A DNA stretch of 19,598 nt from Clostridiales bacterium UBA4706 (lineage in GTDB: Bacteria > Bacillota > Clostridia > Oscillospirales > Oscillospiraceae), in contig DHKA01000104.1 of assembly GCA_002404605.1 (NCBI GenBank), positions 1 through 19,598 of the forward strand, given 5' to 3'. The notes below the pieces were generated by a model that was not told where the DNA came from, searched no databases, and was given only the letters and a program-made list of their open reading frames with translations. Position 1 is the stretch's first letter, and every line of letters starts with the position of its first letter. A program made the translations under genes and the position numbers. This document shows, piece after piece, positions 1 to 6,977 of this stretch.

Positions 1-587
1 ACGATGGCAAGACCCATGCCCATCTTGTTGGCGAAGGTACGGCTGCGGGCCACGGAGCCGACGTCCGGGGAGACGACGACCATATCCTCATGATCGGGGA
101 ACTTATCCATATAATACTTGACGAAGATCGGATTTCCGAGCAGATTGTCCACGGGAATGTCAAAGAAGCCCTGGATCTGAGAGGCGTGCAGGTCCATCGT
201 CAGAACGCGGTCTGCACCGGCGGCTTCGATCATGTTCGCCACGAGCTTTGCGGAGATGGGGTCGCGGCCCTTGGCCTTGCGGTCCTGACGGGCGTAGCCA
301 AAGTACGGGATGACAGCGGTGATACGACCGGCGCTGGCGCGGTGCATCGCGTCGATCATGACGAGCAGCTCCATCAGATTGTCGTTCACGGGCTTGCAGG
401 TAGGCTGCACGATGAACACATCCGCGCCGCGGACAGGCTCAAGGATGGAAACGGAGCATTCGCCGTCGGCGAAGCGCTTAATGTCGGCCTTGCCGAGGGG
501 CTTGTAGAGATGGTTGCAGATGCTTTCCGCCAGAGCGGGATTGGCGTTTCCGGAGAACACCTTGACCTCTTTGCCGTGTGAAATCAA
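1..587 (-). CDS. prs: Ribose-phosphate pyrophosphokinase (PRPP synthetase), 5' part
   Basis: This cytosolic enzyme transfers pyrophosphate from ATP to ribose 5-phosphate, making PRPP for purine, pyrimidine, histidine, tryptophan and NAD synthesis. About 195 codons are visible; the C-terminal third or so runs off the left edge. The N-terminus has the usual FSGNANPALA start. RFADGE is at residues 38-43, VIPYFGYARQDRK at 92-104, and the PRPP-synthetase signature DLHASQIQGFF at 132-142. VSPDVGSVARS at 172-182 is part of the ribose-phosphate binding region. I chose a TTG start at 587 because an AAAGGTGA ribosome site lies just upstream and the protein then begins at the family's usual point; no upstream ATG is in frame. 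It is divergent from prfB, with 190 bases between the two starts. Family assignment is certain; the TTG start is likely. Confidence 0.96.
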   Translation of the reverse strand, partial: MISHGKEVKVFSGNANPALAESICNHLYKPLGKADIKRFADGECSVSILEPVRGADVFIVQPTCKPVNDNLMELLVMIDAMHRASAGRITAVIPYFGYARQDRKAKGRDPISAKLVANMIEAAGADRVLTMDLHASQIQGFFDIPVDNLLGNPIFVKYYMDKFPDHEDMVVVSPDVGSVARSRTFANKMGMGLAI

Positions 588-620
588 AACAAATCACCTT
601 TCTGTCTTTAAATTTCGGGG

Positions 621-658
621 TGTACCCGGTGCGGGTACATAATTTCGTAACAAGTATA
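621..658 (-). promoter_or_regulatory. prs promoter (extended -10) and leader palindrome
   Basis: Read on the minus strand, TGGTATACT at 661-653 is an extended -10 element (TGn plus TATACT). No good -35 is visible, as expected for extended -10 promoters. Transcription should start near 646. Just downstream, at 621-639, lies a perfect odd-centred palindrome, TGTACCCG-GTG-CGGGTACA on the plus strand. It would sit about 8-26 bases into the transcript and can be either a DNA operator or a short RNA hairpin ahead of the prs ribosome site. The protein or signal is unknown. Confidence 0.5.
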
Positions 659-704
659 CCACATTCTCCGCGGAAAGGAAGCAGAAAGTTCAACTTTTCG
701 AGCC

Positions 705-733
705 TTTACATTTGTGTTTTTTTTGTATATAAT
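705..733 (+). promoter_or_regulatory. prfB promoter
   Basis: TTTACA at 705-710 and TATAAT at 728-733 are separated by exactly 17 bases, a near-consensus housekeeping promoter. Transcription should start around 740, about 38 bases before the prfB ATG. Confidence 0.8.
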
Positions 734-777
734 ATCTTAGCTGATTTGATTTATGAATTATAGAGGGAATTACTGTC

Positions 778-1893
778 ATGTCAATGCTGGAATTTGAAGA
801 GTATAAAGGCAAGCTCAATGCGCTCAAGCCCACACTGGACGAGCTGCAGGACGCGCTCCATCTGGAGGAGGCGAAGCGTGAGATCGCCGAGCTGCAGGAG
901 GAGAGCGCGCAGGACGGCTTCTGGAATAACGTCTCCCACTCGCAGCAGGTGCAGCAGCGCATCAAGCAGCTGCAGACCAAGTGCGAAAAGTATGATAAGC
1001 TCCGCTCGTCCTGGGACGATCTTTTCACCATGTGTGAAATGGCGCTGGAAGAGGACGATGTCTCCATGCTCGAAGAGCTGAAAGCGGAGTATGAGACCCT
1101 TTCTGAAAAGCTGGAGGAGATGCGTCTTTCCACGCTGCTCACCGGTGAGTACGACGCGAACAACGCCATTTTAACGTTTCATGCCGGCGCAGGCGGCACC
1201 GAGGCGCAGGATTGGACGCAGATGCTCTACCGCATGTACACCATGTGGACGGACCGCCACGGCTATAAGTACACGCTGCTCGACTATCAAGACGGCGAGG
1301 AAGCCGGCATAAAGTCCGCCACCATCAAGATCGAGGGCGACAACGCCTACGGCTACCTTAAAAGCGAAAACGGCGTCCACCGTCTGGTGCGCATCTCGCC
1401 CTACGACGCCTCCGGCCGCCGCCATACGAGCTTTGCCGCCGTGGAGGTCATGCCCGAGATCGCCGAGGACAACAGCGAGATCGAGCTGCGCGACGACGAG
1501 ATCAAAATGGACGTATACCGCTCCTCCGGCGCGGGCGGACAGAAGGTCAACAAGACGTCCTCCGCCGTTCGTCTGACCCACCTGCCGACGGGTATCGTCG
1601 TTTCCTCGCAGGTCGAGCGCAGCCATTTCCAGAATCTCGAAAACTGTAAATCCATGCTCCGCGCCAAGCTCGCCGAGATCAAGGAACGCGAGCATCTCGA
1701 AAAGATTTCGGACATCAAGGGCGTGCAGCAGAAGATCGAGTGGGGCAGCCAGATCCGCTCGTACGTGTTCATGCCGTACACGCTCGCCAAGGACACGCGC
1801 ACTGGCTACGAAAACAGCAACATCCAGGCCGTCATGGACGGCGACATCGACGGCTTTATCAACGCCTATCTCGCAATGAAGGCCGAAAAATAA
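778..1893 (+). CDS. prfB: Peptide chain release factor 2 (RF2)
   Basis: RF2 reads UGA and UAA in the ribosomal A site and triggers peptide release. The 371 residues match the usual length (about 365). GGQ, which enters the peptidyl-transferase centre, is at 253-255 within SGAGGQKVNKT. The conserved GRRHTSF block is at 213-219 and WGSQIRSYVF lies in the C-terminal part. The stop-codon tripeptide, normally SPF, reads SPY here (207-209; TAC codon at 1402-1404). The gene is a single open frame, so the UGA-dependent +1 frameshift autoregulation found near codon 25 in many bacteria is absent. ATG 778 has GAGGG ten bases upstream; ATG 784 is a less likely start. A hairpin follows the stop. Confidence 0.97.
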   Translation: MSMLEFEEYKGKLNALKPTLDELQDALHLEEAKREIAELQEESAQDGFWNNVSHSQQVQQRIKQLQTKCEKYDKLRSSWDDLFTMCEMALEEDDVSMLEELKAEYETLSEKLEEMRLSTLLTGEYDANNAILTFHAGAGGTEAQDWTQMLYRMYTMWTDRHGYKYTLLDYQDGEEAGIKSATIKIEGDNAYGYLKSENGVHRLVRISPYDASGRRHTSFAAVEVMPEIAEDNSEIELRDDEIKMDVYRSSGAGGQKVNKTSSAVRLTHLPTGIVVSSQVERSHFQNLENCKSMLRAKLAEIKEREHLEKISDIKGVQQKIEWGSQIRSYVFMPYTLAKDTRTGYENSNIQAVMDGDIDGFINAYLAMKAEK

Positions 1894-1901
1894 ATGCCCT
1901 T

Positions 1902-1940
1902 CGACCGCCCGCGGCGTCATGCTGCGGGCGGTCGTATGCT
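1902..1940 (+). terminator. Hairpin after prfB, likely weak terminator
   Basis: CGACCGCCCGC (1902-1912) pairs perfectly with GCGGGCGGTCG (1924-1934), giving an 11-base-pair GC-rich stem followed by TATGCTTTT. The T tract is short, so termination may be partial. The hairpin ends about ten bases before the ribosome site of the next gene, so it may also modulate that gene. Confidence 0.6.
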
Positions 1941-1956
1941 TTTGGGAGGAAAATCG

Positions 1957-2874
1957 ATGATCTGGTATCGTATCGGAGAATCTCTTGTACGTACGGAATC
2001 CGCGCCTTGTGCGGATGTACCGGCGCTTGTGCTGCTTACGACGGAGGAACTGGAGAAACGCCCGGTCCTTCCGGGGCTGGAAAATGTTCTGGAACATACG
2101 CCATCGGTGCGCGGTGCGCGGACCTGCCGTGCCGAAGTGCGCCCCGGCTGTCTGTCCGGGACGCTTGTGCTCCCGCGTAAGGGCAAAGACGGTGTTCGCG
2201 CCGCATTCGGTCTGCTCGTTACGCAAAGCCGCATCGTTCTCACGGATGATTCCGGCTCGCTTCCCCCGCTTCTGCACCGCATTGCGCAGGAAAAACGATG
2301 GACAAAGGGAACGGTCGGGCAGGCACTCTATGATTTTTTTGAACAGCTCATTGCCCATGACCTGCATCGTTTGGAAGAGCTGGAAGAGCAGGCGGAATCC
2401 TTGGAGGATCAGGTGCTCGCCGATGGCGTCGAATCTCTCAGCGGCCCGATGAATACGCTGCGAAAAGAGACAATGGCGCTCTTTCGCTATTATTCACAGC
2501 TCGACGATGTGGCGTGCGAGTTGTGCGAAAACGAGAACGGGTTCTTTTCGGAAACGGAAACAGAACGTTTTCACCTTTTTGAGGGGCGCGTTGCCCGCCT
2601 GCGGGAGAATGCCCAGCTCCTGTGCGAATACTGCCGGCAGATCCAAAGCGCTTTCCAGGCGCAGATCGATATCCGGCAGAACCGTGTGATGCAGATACTC
2701 ACCATTGTCACAACGATCTTCCTTCCGCTCACGCTGCTCACCGGCTGGTACGGCATGAACTTTGTCAATATGCCGGAGCTGAGCTGGAAATACGGCTATC
2801 TCATGGTAGGTGTCATCAGCGTGGCGGTTTTGGTTCTCGGTCTCTGTATCTGTAAGAAAAAGAAATTCTGGTAA
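1957..2874 (+). CDS. CorA-family divalent metal ion transporter
   Basis: This is a 305-residue inner-membrane protein of the CorA Mg2+/Co2+ channel superfamily. The N-terminal part is soluble. A long helical, charged stretch (about 130-245, rich in LEELEEQAESLEDQ-type sequence) corresponds to the CorA stalk helix. Two C-terminal membrane helices follow, and the signature GMN is at 266-268 within GWYGMNF. The protein ends in a basic KKKKFW tail, as expected for a cytoplasmic C-terminus. ATG 1957 is preferred over the in-frame ATG at 1894 because GGGAGGA lies seven bases upstream, and the earlier start would translate through the prfB hairpin. Substrate (Mg2+, Co2+, Ni2+ or Zn2+) cannot be read from sequence. 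It may be partly co-transcribed with prfB. Confidence 0.9.
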   Translation: MIWYRIGESLVRTESAPCADVPALVLLTTEELEKRPVLPGLENVLEHTPSVRGARTCRAEVRPGCLSGTLVLPRKGKDGVRAAFGLLVTQSRIVLTDDSGSLPPLLHRIAQEKRWTKGTVGQALYDFFEQLIAHDLHRLEELEEQAESLEDQVLADGVESLSGPMNTLRKETMALFRYYSQLDDVACELCENENGFFSETETERFHLFEGRVARLRENAQLLCEYCRQIQSAFQAQIDIRQNRVMQILTIVTTIFLPLTLLTGWYGMNFVNMPELSWKYGYLMVGVISVAVLVLGLCICKKKKFW

Positions 2875-2887
2875 AGTAGAGAGCGCT

Positions 2888-2914
2888 CCGGCGGCTAATT
2901 TTTTCGGCCGCCGG
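2888..2914 (+). terminator. Hairpin after corA-like gene with its T tract inside the loop
   Basis: CCGGCGGC (2888-2895) pairs with GCCGCCGG (2907-2914) around an 11-base loop containing six T. No T run follows the stem on either strand, so this is not a standard intrinsic terminator. It could be a degenerate one. Confidence 0.35.
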
Positions 2915-2921
2915 TGTTCTA

Positions 2922-2950
2922 TTGACAAAACGGCATAGCTATTATATAAC
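2922..2950 (+). promoter_or_regulatory. Promoter of the tetR-mtnA-vat unit
   Basis: TTGACA at 2922-2927 and TATAAC at 2945-2950 are separated by 17 bases, a near-consensus housekeeping promoter. The start site should lie near 2957, inside the tandem palindromes. The expected transcript covers 2957 to the terminator at 6058. Confidence 0.85.
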
Positions 2951-2972
2951 ATATGTTACATAACGTGTGTTA
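2947..2972 (+). promoter_or_regulatory. Tandem palindromic operator, probably for the adjacent TetR protein
   Basis: TAACATATGTTA (2947-2958) is a perfect 12-base palindrome overlapping the -10 element. TAACGTGTGTTA (2961-2972) repeats the same TAAC...GTTA arms 14 bases downstream. Both cover the start site, where a bound repressor would block transcription. TetR-family repressors typically autoregulate through such sites; the pairing with this TetR is inferred from position. Confidence 0.7.
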
Positions 2973-2987
2973 CAAGGAGGAGACACC

Positions 2988-3548
2988 ATGCCGCCAAGCA
3001 GCAAAATTTCAAGGGAAGAGATCGTCCGCGCCGCGTTTGAGCTTGTCCGGGAGCAGGGGGCAGACGCTCTCAGCGTCCGCGCCGTCGCCAGAGAGCTCGG
3101 CTGCTCCACGCAGCCGGTGATGTATCACTTTGGGTCGATCGCAGAGCTGAAAAAAGAGGTTTACATAATGACGGATGATTATCATACGCGCTATATCACG
3201 ACGCCTGATCCGGCCTCGCCGATGCAGGGGGTAGGGCTTGCGTACATCCGATTTGCACGGGAAGAAAAGCATTTGTTCCGCTTCCTCTTTCAGTCGGACG
3301 CCTTTGCGCAGCGCTCGCTCGACGAGCTGATCGCGGCGGACGAGCTCATGCCGGTGCTCGAAGCGATCTCGGCCTCGGCGCACATTTCCGTGGAACGCGC
3401 GCAGTCGGTATTTCGCGTTTTGTTCCTGCTCGTCCACGGATACGCGAGCATGTTTGCCAATAACGCCATGACCGGCGACGAAACGACCGTAGCAAACGAC
3501 TTGAAACTTGTTTTTGACCGCCTGCTTGCGGAGAATGGAGAGGAATGA
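2988..3548 (+). CDS. TetR/AcrR-family transcriptional repressor
   Basis: This is a 186-residue regulator. The N-terminal helix-turn-helix (about residues 8-55) has the typical AAFELVREQG...LSVRAVARELGCSTQPVMYHF arrangement, with YHF ending the recognition helix. The C-terminal ligand-binding and dimerisation half has no recognisable ligand signature and is most like the WHG type of TetR C-terminal domain. ATG 2988 is chosen because AAGGAGG lies at 2974-2980; an in-frame GTG at 2967 lies within the operator and before the ribosome site. The stop overlaps the next ATG (ATGA), so it should be translationally coupled with the CPBP gene. Likely targets are its own operon; the inducer is unknown, although an antibiotic is plausible given the Vat-like gene downstream. 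Confidence 0.9.
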   Translation: MPPSSKISREEIVRAAFELVREQGADALSVRAVARELGCSTQPVMYHFGSIAELKKEVYIMTDDYHTRYITTPDPASPMQGVGLAYIRFAREEKHLFRFLFQSDAFAQRSLDELIAADELMPVLEAISASAHISVERAQSVFRVLFLLVHGYASMFANNAMTGDETTVANDLKLVFDRLLAENGEE

Positions 3549-3550
3549 AC

Positions 3551-4314
3551 ATGCGAAAGCTCTATGAAAAAAACGAACTCATTTTTTCGCTCATTTGGAT
3601 CGGTGCCTATATTGTTCTGCTGAGCGCGGCGGAAAATCTTTCGGACGTACTTGCCAAAAATACGGCAGCTGCGGCGCTCTGCGCGGCAATGACCGTTTTC
3701 CTTTTCCTGTGGCTCGGGAAAACGGCCTGCGAAAGCGCTTCGGGCTCTGCCGTCCGGCCGGCGGCGCGGGGCGGTATCTTTACTATCTCCCTCTTGCGGT
3801 CATCGCGTCGGTGAATCTCTGGTGCGGCGTCACGCAGAAGTTTCCCATTGGCATCACGGTGCTGTATGTTTTTCGTATGCTGTGCGTCGGATTCCTGGAA
3901 GAGCTCATTTTCCGCGGTTTCCTTTATAAAGCGCTCTGCCGCGACGGAGAGAGAAAAGCGGCTGTGATCTCCGCGCTCACGTTCGGCATTGGGCACATTG
4001 TGAACCTGCTCAACGGCGCGGAGCTCGTGCCGACGCTTTTGCAGATCGTATACGCCGTGGCGATCGGCCTCGTGTTTGTCGCGCTGTTCGTCCGCTCCGG
4101 AAGCATCGTGCCGTGCGTTCTCACGCACGGCGTGCTGAACGCTCTGAGTGCCTTTGCTCTGGAGCCGGACTTCAAAACACAATGCATCATCTCCCTTATC
4201 CTCATCGTTCTTTCGGTATCCTATGCCGCGTACCTCCTGCGGCGTCTGCCGCCGTTGACAAGCGGGGAAAGCTGTGTCAGAATGGAGAAAACACCGAGGG
4301 GGATTAAGCCTTGA
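3551..4314 (+). pseudogene. CPBP-family intramembrane metalloprotease, frameshifted
   Basis: Two overlapping frames make one CPBP (CAAX protease/bacteriocin-processing, Abi) membrane protein. The N-terminal part (from ATG 3551, MRKLYEKNEL, alternative ATG 3545) reads through VFLFLWLGK. The family-like continuation ENGLRKRFGLCRPAG appears only in the -1 frame. The break lies at GGGAAAAC (3716-3723); one extra A would restore an open frame of about 254 residues. All catalytic motifs are intact after the break: EELIFRG, FGIGHIVNL and HGVLNALSAF. The zero-frame heptamer does not fit a canonical -1 slippery site, so programmed frameshifting is unlikely. A recent mutation or a homopolymer sequencing error are the main explanations. 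The stop overlaps the TTG start of mtnA. Confidence 0.8.
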
Positions 4315-5369
4315 ACGCTCTCGAACTCGACACCGTATTGCTCTCGCCCGACCGGACATGTCTGGAAATTCTCGATCAGACGCGGCTGCCCGGCGAGGTA
4401 AAAACGCTGTATCTTTCGGATATGCGCGATATCTGGGAGGCGATCTATTCGCTGCGTGTGCGCGGCGCACCGGCGATCGGCGTGTGCGCGGGCTATGCGC
4501 TCGCGCTGACCGCCTCGCAGATCGAAACGGAGGATAAGGACGTCTTTTTCGCGCGGCTGCATGAAGCGAGGGAATACATAGCCTCCGCCCGTCCGACGGC
4601 GGTGAATCTCTTCTGGGCGCTCGACCGAATGTGGCAGACGGCGGAGACGCATGCCGGTGAGAGCATTCCGGCCATCCGCGAGACTCTTTTTGCCGAAGCG
4701 CAGCGCATCCGCGACGAGGACGTCGCCATCAGCCGCTCCATCGGTGAGCTGGGATTTTCCCTGCTGCACCACGGGGACGGCATTCTTACGCACTGCAACG
4801 CCGGAACGCTCGCCACCGCGAAATACGGCACGGCGACCGCGCCGATGTACATTGCGCTCGAGCACGGCTGGAACGATCTTCGCGTCTACTGCGACGAAAC
4901 GCGCCCGCTTCTGCAGGGCGCGCGGCTCACGGCGCTCGAGATGCATGCCGCGGGACTGGATACAACGCTTCTCTGCGATAACGCCGCGTCGAGCCTGATG
5001 CAGACAGGAGAAGTTAACATAATATTCGTTGGCTGCGACCGTGTAGCGCGAAACGGCGACACCGCGAACAAGATCGGCACCTCCGCTGTGGCGATCCTGG
5101 CGAAGCATTACGGCATCCCGTTTTATGTCTGCGCGCCGAGCTCCACGATCGATATGTCGCTCGCCTCCGGTACGGAGATCCCCATCGAACAGCGCGCCGC
5201 GGAAGAGGTCACGGAGATGTGGTATAAAAAGCGCATGGCGCCGGAGGGCGTCGGTGTGTATAACCCCGCGTTCGACGTGACCGACCATTCGCTCATCACC
5301 GGCATCATCACCGAGCGCGGCATCTGCACCGCGCCCTTTGAGGACGCTTTCCGCGTTCTCGGGTTTTGA
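4311..5369 (+). CDS. mtnA: S-methyl-5-thioribose-1-phosphate isomerase
   Basis: MtnA converts methylthioribose 1-phosphate to methylthioribulose 1-phosphate in methionine salvage; relatives act in DHAP-type shunts or on other pentose 1-phosphates. The 352 residues match the family. Visible motifs are RVRGAPAIGV (49-58), SARPTAVNL (92-100), THCNAGTLAT with the catalytic Cys162, and GCDRVARNGD with the catalytic Asp243. The C-terminal NPAFDVT and ITGIITERG motifs are also typical. The start is TTG at 4311, overlapping the preceding stop (TTGA), with GAGGGGGA just upstream. No other methionine-salvage gene (mtnK, mtnP, mtnB, mtnD) is nearby, so the source of substrate is unclear. It is followed after 15 bases by the Vat-like gene, so the two are probably co-transcribed. 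Confidence 0.95.
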   Translation: MNALELDTVLLSPDRTCLEILDQTRLPGEVKTLYLSDMRDIWEAIYSLRVRGAPAIGVCAGYALALTASQIETEDKDVFFARLHEAREYIASARPTAVNLFWALDRMWQTAETHAGESIPAIRETLFAEAQRIRDEDVAISRSIGELGFSLLHHGDGILTHCNAGTLATAKYGTATAPMYIALEHGWNDLRVYCDETRPLLQGARLTALEMHAAGLDTTLLCDNAASSLMQTGEVNIIFVGCDRVARNGDTANKIGTSAVAILAKHYGIPFYVCAPSSTIDMSLASGTEIPIEQRAAEEVTEMWYKKRMAPEGVGVYNPAFDVTDHSLITGIITERGICTAPFEDAFRVLGF

Positions 5370-5384
5370 GCGGAGGATGCTTTT

Positions 5385-6020
5385 ATGACGGGACCCGATC
5401 CGAACAGCATCTATCCCAACGAGAACATCCGGCAGGTCGTGTATATCAAAAACGTGATCACACGGCCGAATATCCTTGTCGGGGACTATACGTACTACGA
5501 TGATATAGACGGTGCGGAAAGATTTGAGGAACACGTCACCCATCACTATGATTTTCTGGGTGATAAGCTGGTTATTGGGAAATTCTGCGCCATCGCCCGC
5601 GGTATTGAGTTTATTATGAACGGCGCGAACCACCGCATGAACAGCGTGACGACATACCCCTTCAACATCATGGGCGGCGGCTGGGAGAAGTTTTCGCCAT
5701 CTCTTGAAGATTTGCCCTTGAAAGGCGATACCGTCGCCGGGAACGATGTGTGGATCGGGCAGAACGTAACGGTGCTGCCGGGCGTACACATCGGTGACGG
5801 TGCCATCATCGGCGCCAATTCCGTTGTGGCAAAGGACGTTCCGCCGTACTGCGTCGCGGGGGGAAATCCCTGCCGGGTCATCCGCCGCCGGTTCGACGAA
5901 GAACTCACGGCGTATCTTTTGGAATTGAAGTGGTGGGATTGGGATGCCGAAAAGATCTTCCGCAATATGGAAGCGCTGTGCAGCGGTGATCTTGAGAAGA
6001 TCCGAAACATTAAAGAGTGA
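5385..6020 (+). CDS. Vat-like xenobiotic (streptogramin A / chloramphenicol type) O-acetyltransferase
   Basis: This 211-residue protein belongs to the left-handed beta-helix hexapeptide-repeat acetyltransferases of the CatB/Vat group, which use acetyl-CoA to inactivate streptogramin A or chloramphenicol. Visible are MxGPxPNxxYP at the N-terminus, GDYTYYD (33-39), the catalytic-His loop IMNGANHRM (His83), TYPFNIMG, GDTVAGNDVWIG, the hexapeptide turns IGDGAIIGANSVVAKDVPPY, and GGNPCRVIRRRF ending in LELKWWDWD. These closely follow the Vat layout and length. GGAGG precedes the ATG. It is the last gene of the TetR-controlled unit. Substrate specificity is inferred; many chromosomal members have no demonstrated drug target. 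Confidence 0.88.
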   Translation: MTGPDPNSIYPNENIRQVVYIKNVITRPNILVGDYTYYDDIDGAERFEEHVTHHYDFLGDKLVIGKFCAIARGIEFIMNGANHRMNSVTTYPFNIMGGGWEKFSPSLEDLPLKGDTVAGNDVWIGQNVTVLPGVHIGDGAIIGANSVVAKDVPPYCVAGGNPCRVIRRRFDEELTAYLLELKWWDWDAEKIFRNMEALCSGDLEKIRNIKE

Positions 6021-6058
6021 AAACAGGCCCCGGACGTTTCAATGTCCGGGGTCTGTTT
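6021..6058. terminator. Bidirectional terminator between vat-like gene and amidohydrolase
   Basis: AAACAGGCCCCGGAC (6021-6035) pairs with GTCCGGGGTCTGTTT (6044-6058) with one G-T wobble and an eight-base loop, starting directly after the stop of the plus-strand gene. Arms end in T-rich sequence on both strands, fitting its place between convergent genes. Confidence 0.8.
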
Positions 6059-6080
6059 GCCTGATAGAAGGGGAAAGCGT

Positions 6081-6926
6081 TCATTTGGAGGCTGTCATTA
6101 TATCGCGCATGTTTGTATACGCGATCTTTACGGCTTCCTCTTCCGTGAAATTCATTCGGTTGAGAATGTCAAAATAAGCGGCGTAGATCTCCTCGGGCGG
6201 CAAATGCCGGTTGTCGGGATAGTCGGTGGCGAAAAGCAGCCGGTCCACGCCGAAGGAGCGCAGAATTTCTTCGGTTTTTTCGATGCCGAAGGCGCGGACA
6301 TAATCGGGCAAAATCGCGGACATATCCACAAAGCAGTCCATGCCGGGCAGCTCTTCCCACTGGAATCCGCCCATGTGTGAAACGATCAGCCGCAGACCAG
6401 GATAGCGTTCCGAAATCTTTATAATGCGCTTTACGGCGCAGACATCGTCTGCTGTGTTGGGATAGGAATGGATGGCGACAGGGGTGTTCCGCTGCTGCGC
6501 CAGCGCGAAGATCGGGGCGTTATACTCGTCGTCCAGAGCGAGTCCGGTGTTGTTGGGATGGATCTTGATGCCGTCCAGACCATAGCATTCGATGGCTTTC
6601 CCAATCGCTTCCGCAGACTGCGCCGGGGTATTGCGCGTGTCGATGTCCGCAAAGGCAAAGAACCGGCCGGGACAGGCATTCTTCATGTCCCGAAGATTCC
6701 GGTGGACGGCATCGATCGTGAATTCCATGGACATGAGCCACGGGTCGTTCAGCGGCATAATGACGGCTTTTTCGATATGCAGAGCGTCCATCATGGCGCA
6801 GTATTCGTGAAGATCCGTACAGAGCCAGATATCCTCGGAGTCCGGGTTCGCCTTGTGTACGGCATCCGGGAGAATGTGGATGTGGGCATCGATCTTTTTG
6901 AGCGATTCCCAACGGGTGAACGCCAT
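6081..6926 (-). CDS. Amidohydrolase-family (TIM-barrel) metal-dependent hydrolase
   Basis: This 281-residue protein has the Amidohydro_2 layout. HxH is at His15/His17 (IDAHIHILPD). KIHPNNTG carries His123, AIHSYPN His153 and VSHMGGFQW His184. FATDYPDN carries Asp235. These fit the metal-binding and catalytic set of this group, whose members are hydrolases or decarboxylases on small organic substrates. There is no signal peptide, so it should be cytosolic. AAGGAGG precedes the ATG at 6926 by about nine bases. It lies 51 bases downstream of the lipoprotein gene on the same strand and could be co-transcribed with it. The substrate cannot be told from sequence. Confidence 0.85.
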   Translation of the reverse strand: MAFTRWESLKKIDAHIHILPDAVHKANPDSEDIWLCTDLHEYCAMMDALHIEKAVIMPLNDPWLMSMEFTIDAVHRNLRDMKNACPGRFFAFADIDTRNTPAQSAEAIGKAIECYGLDGIKIHPNNTGLALDDEYNAPIFALAQQRNTPVAIHSYPNTADDVCAVKRIIKISERYPGLRLIVSHMGGFQWEELPGMDCFVDMSAILPDYVRAFGIEKTEEILRSFGVDRLLFATDYPDNRHLPPEEIYAAYFDILNRMNFTEEEAVKIAYTNMRDIMTASK

Positions 6927-6977
6927 ATCCTTTGCCTCCTTAACAGAACATCGCCGTTTCCTGCGCAGTGCGGAACG

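Noticed and set aside
90..581. 163-codon plus-strand open frame at the left end
   Set aside because: It is the shadow of prs, whose signature is clear on the minus strand.
3715..3724. Programmed -1 frameshift in the CPBP gene
   Set aside because: Zero-frame codons are CTC GGG AAA ACG; slippage of one base would not preserve tRNA pairing, and no strong downstream structure was evident.
4221..5789. 522-codon minus-strand open frame
   Set aside because: Antisense to mtnA and the Vat-like gene, both with clear motifs; no initiation signal.
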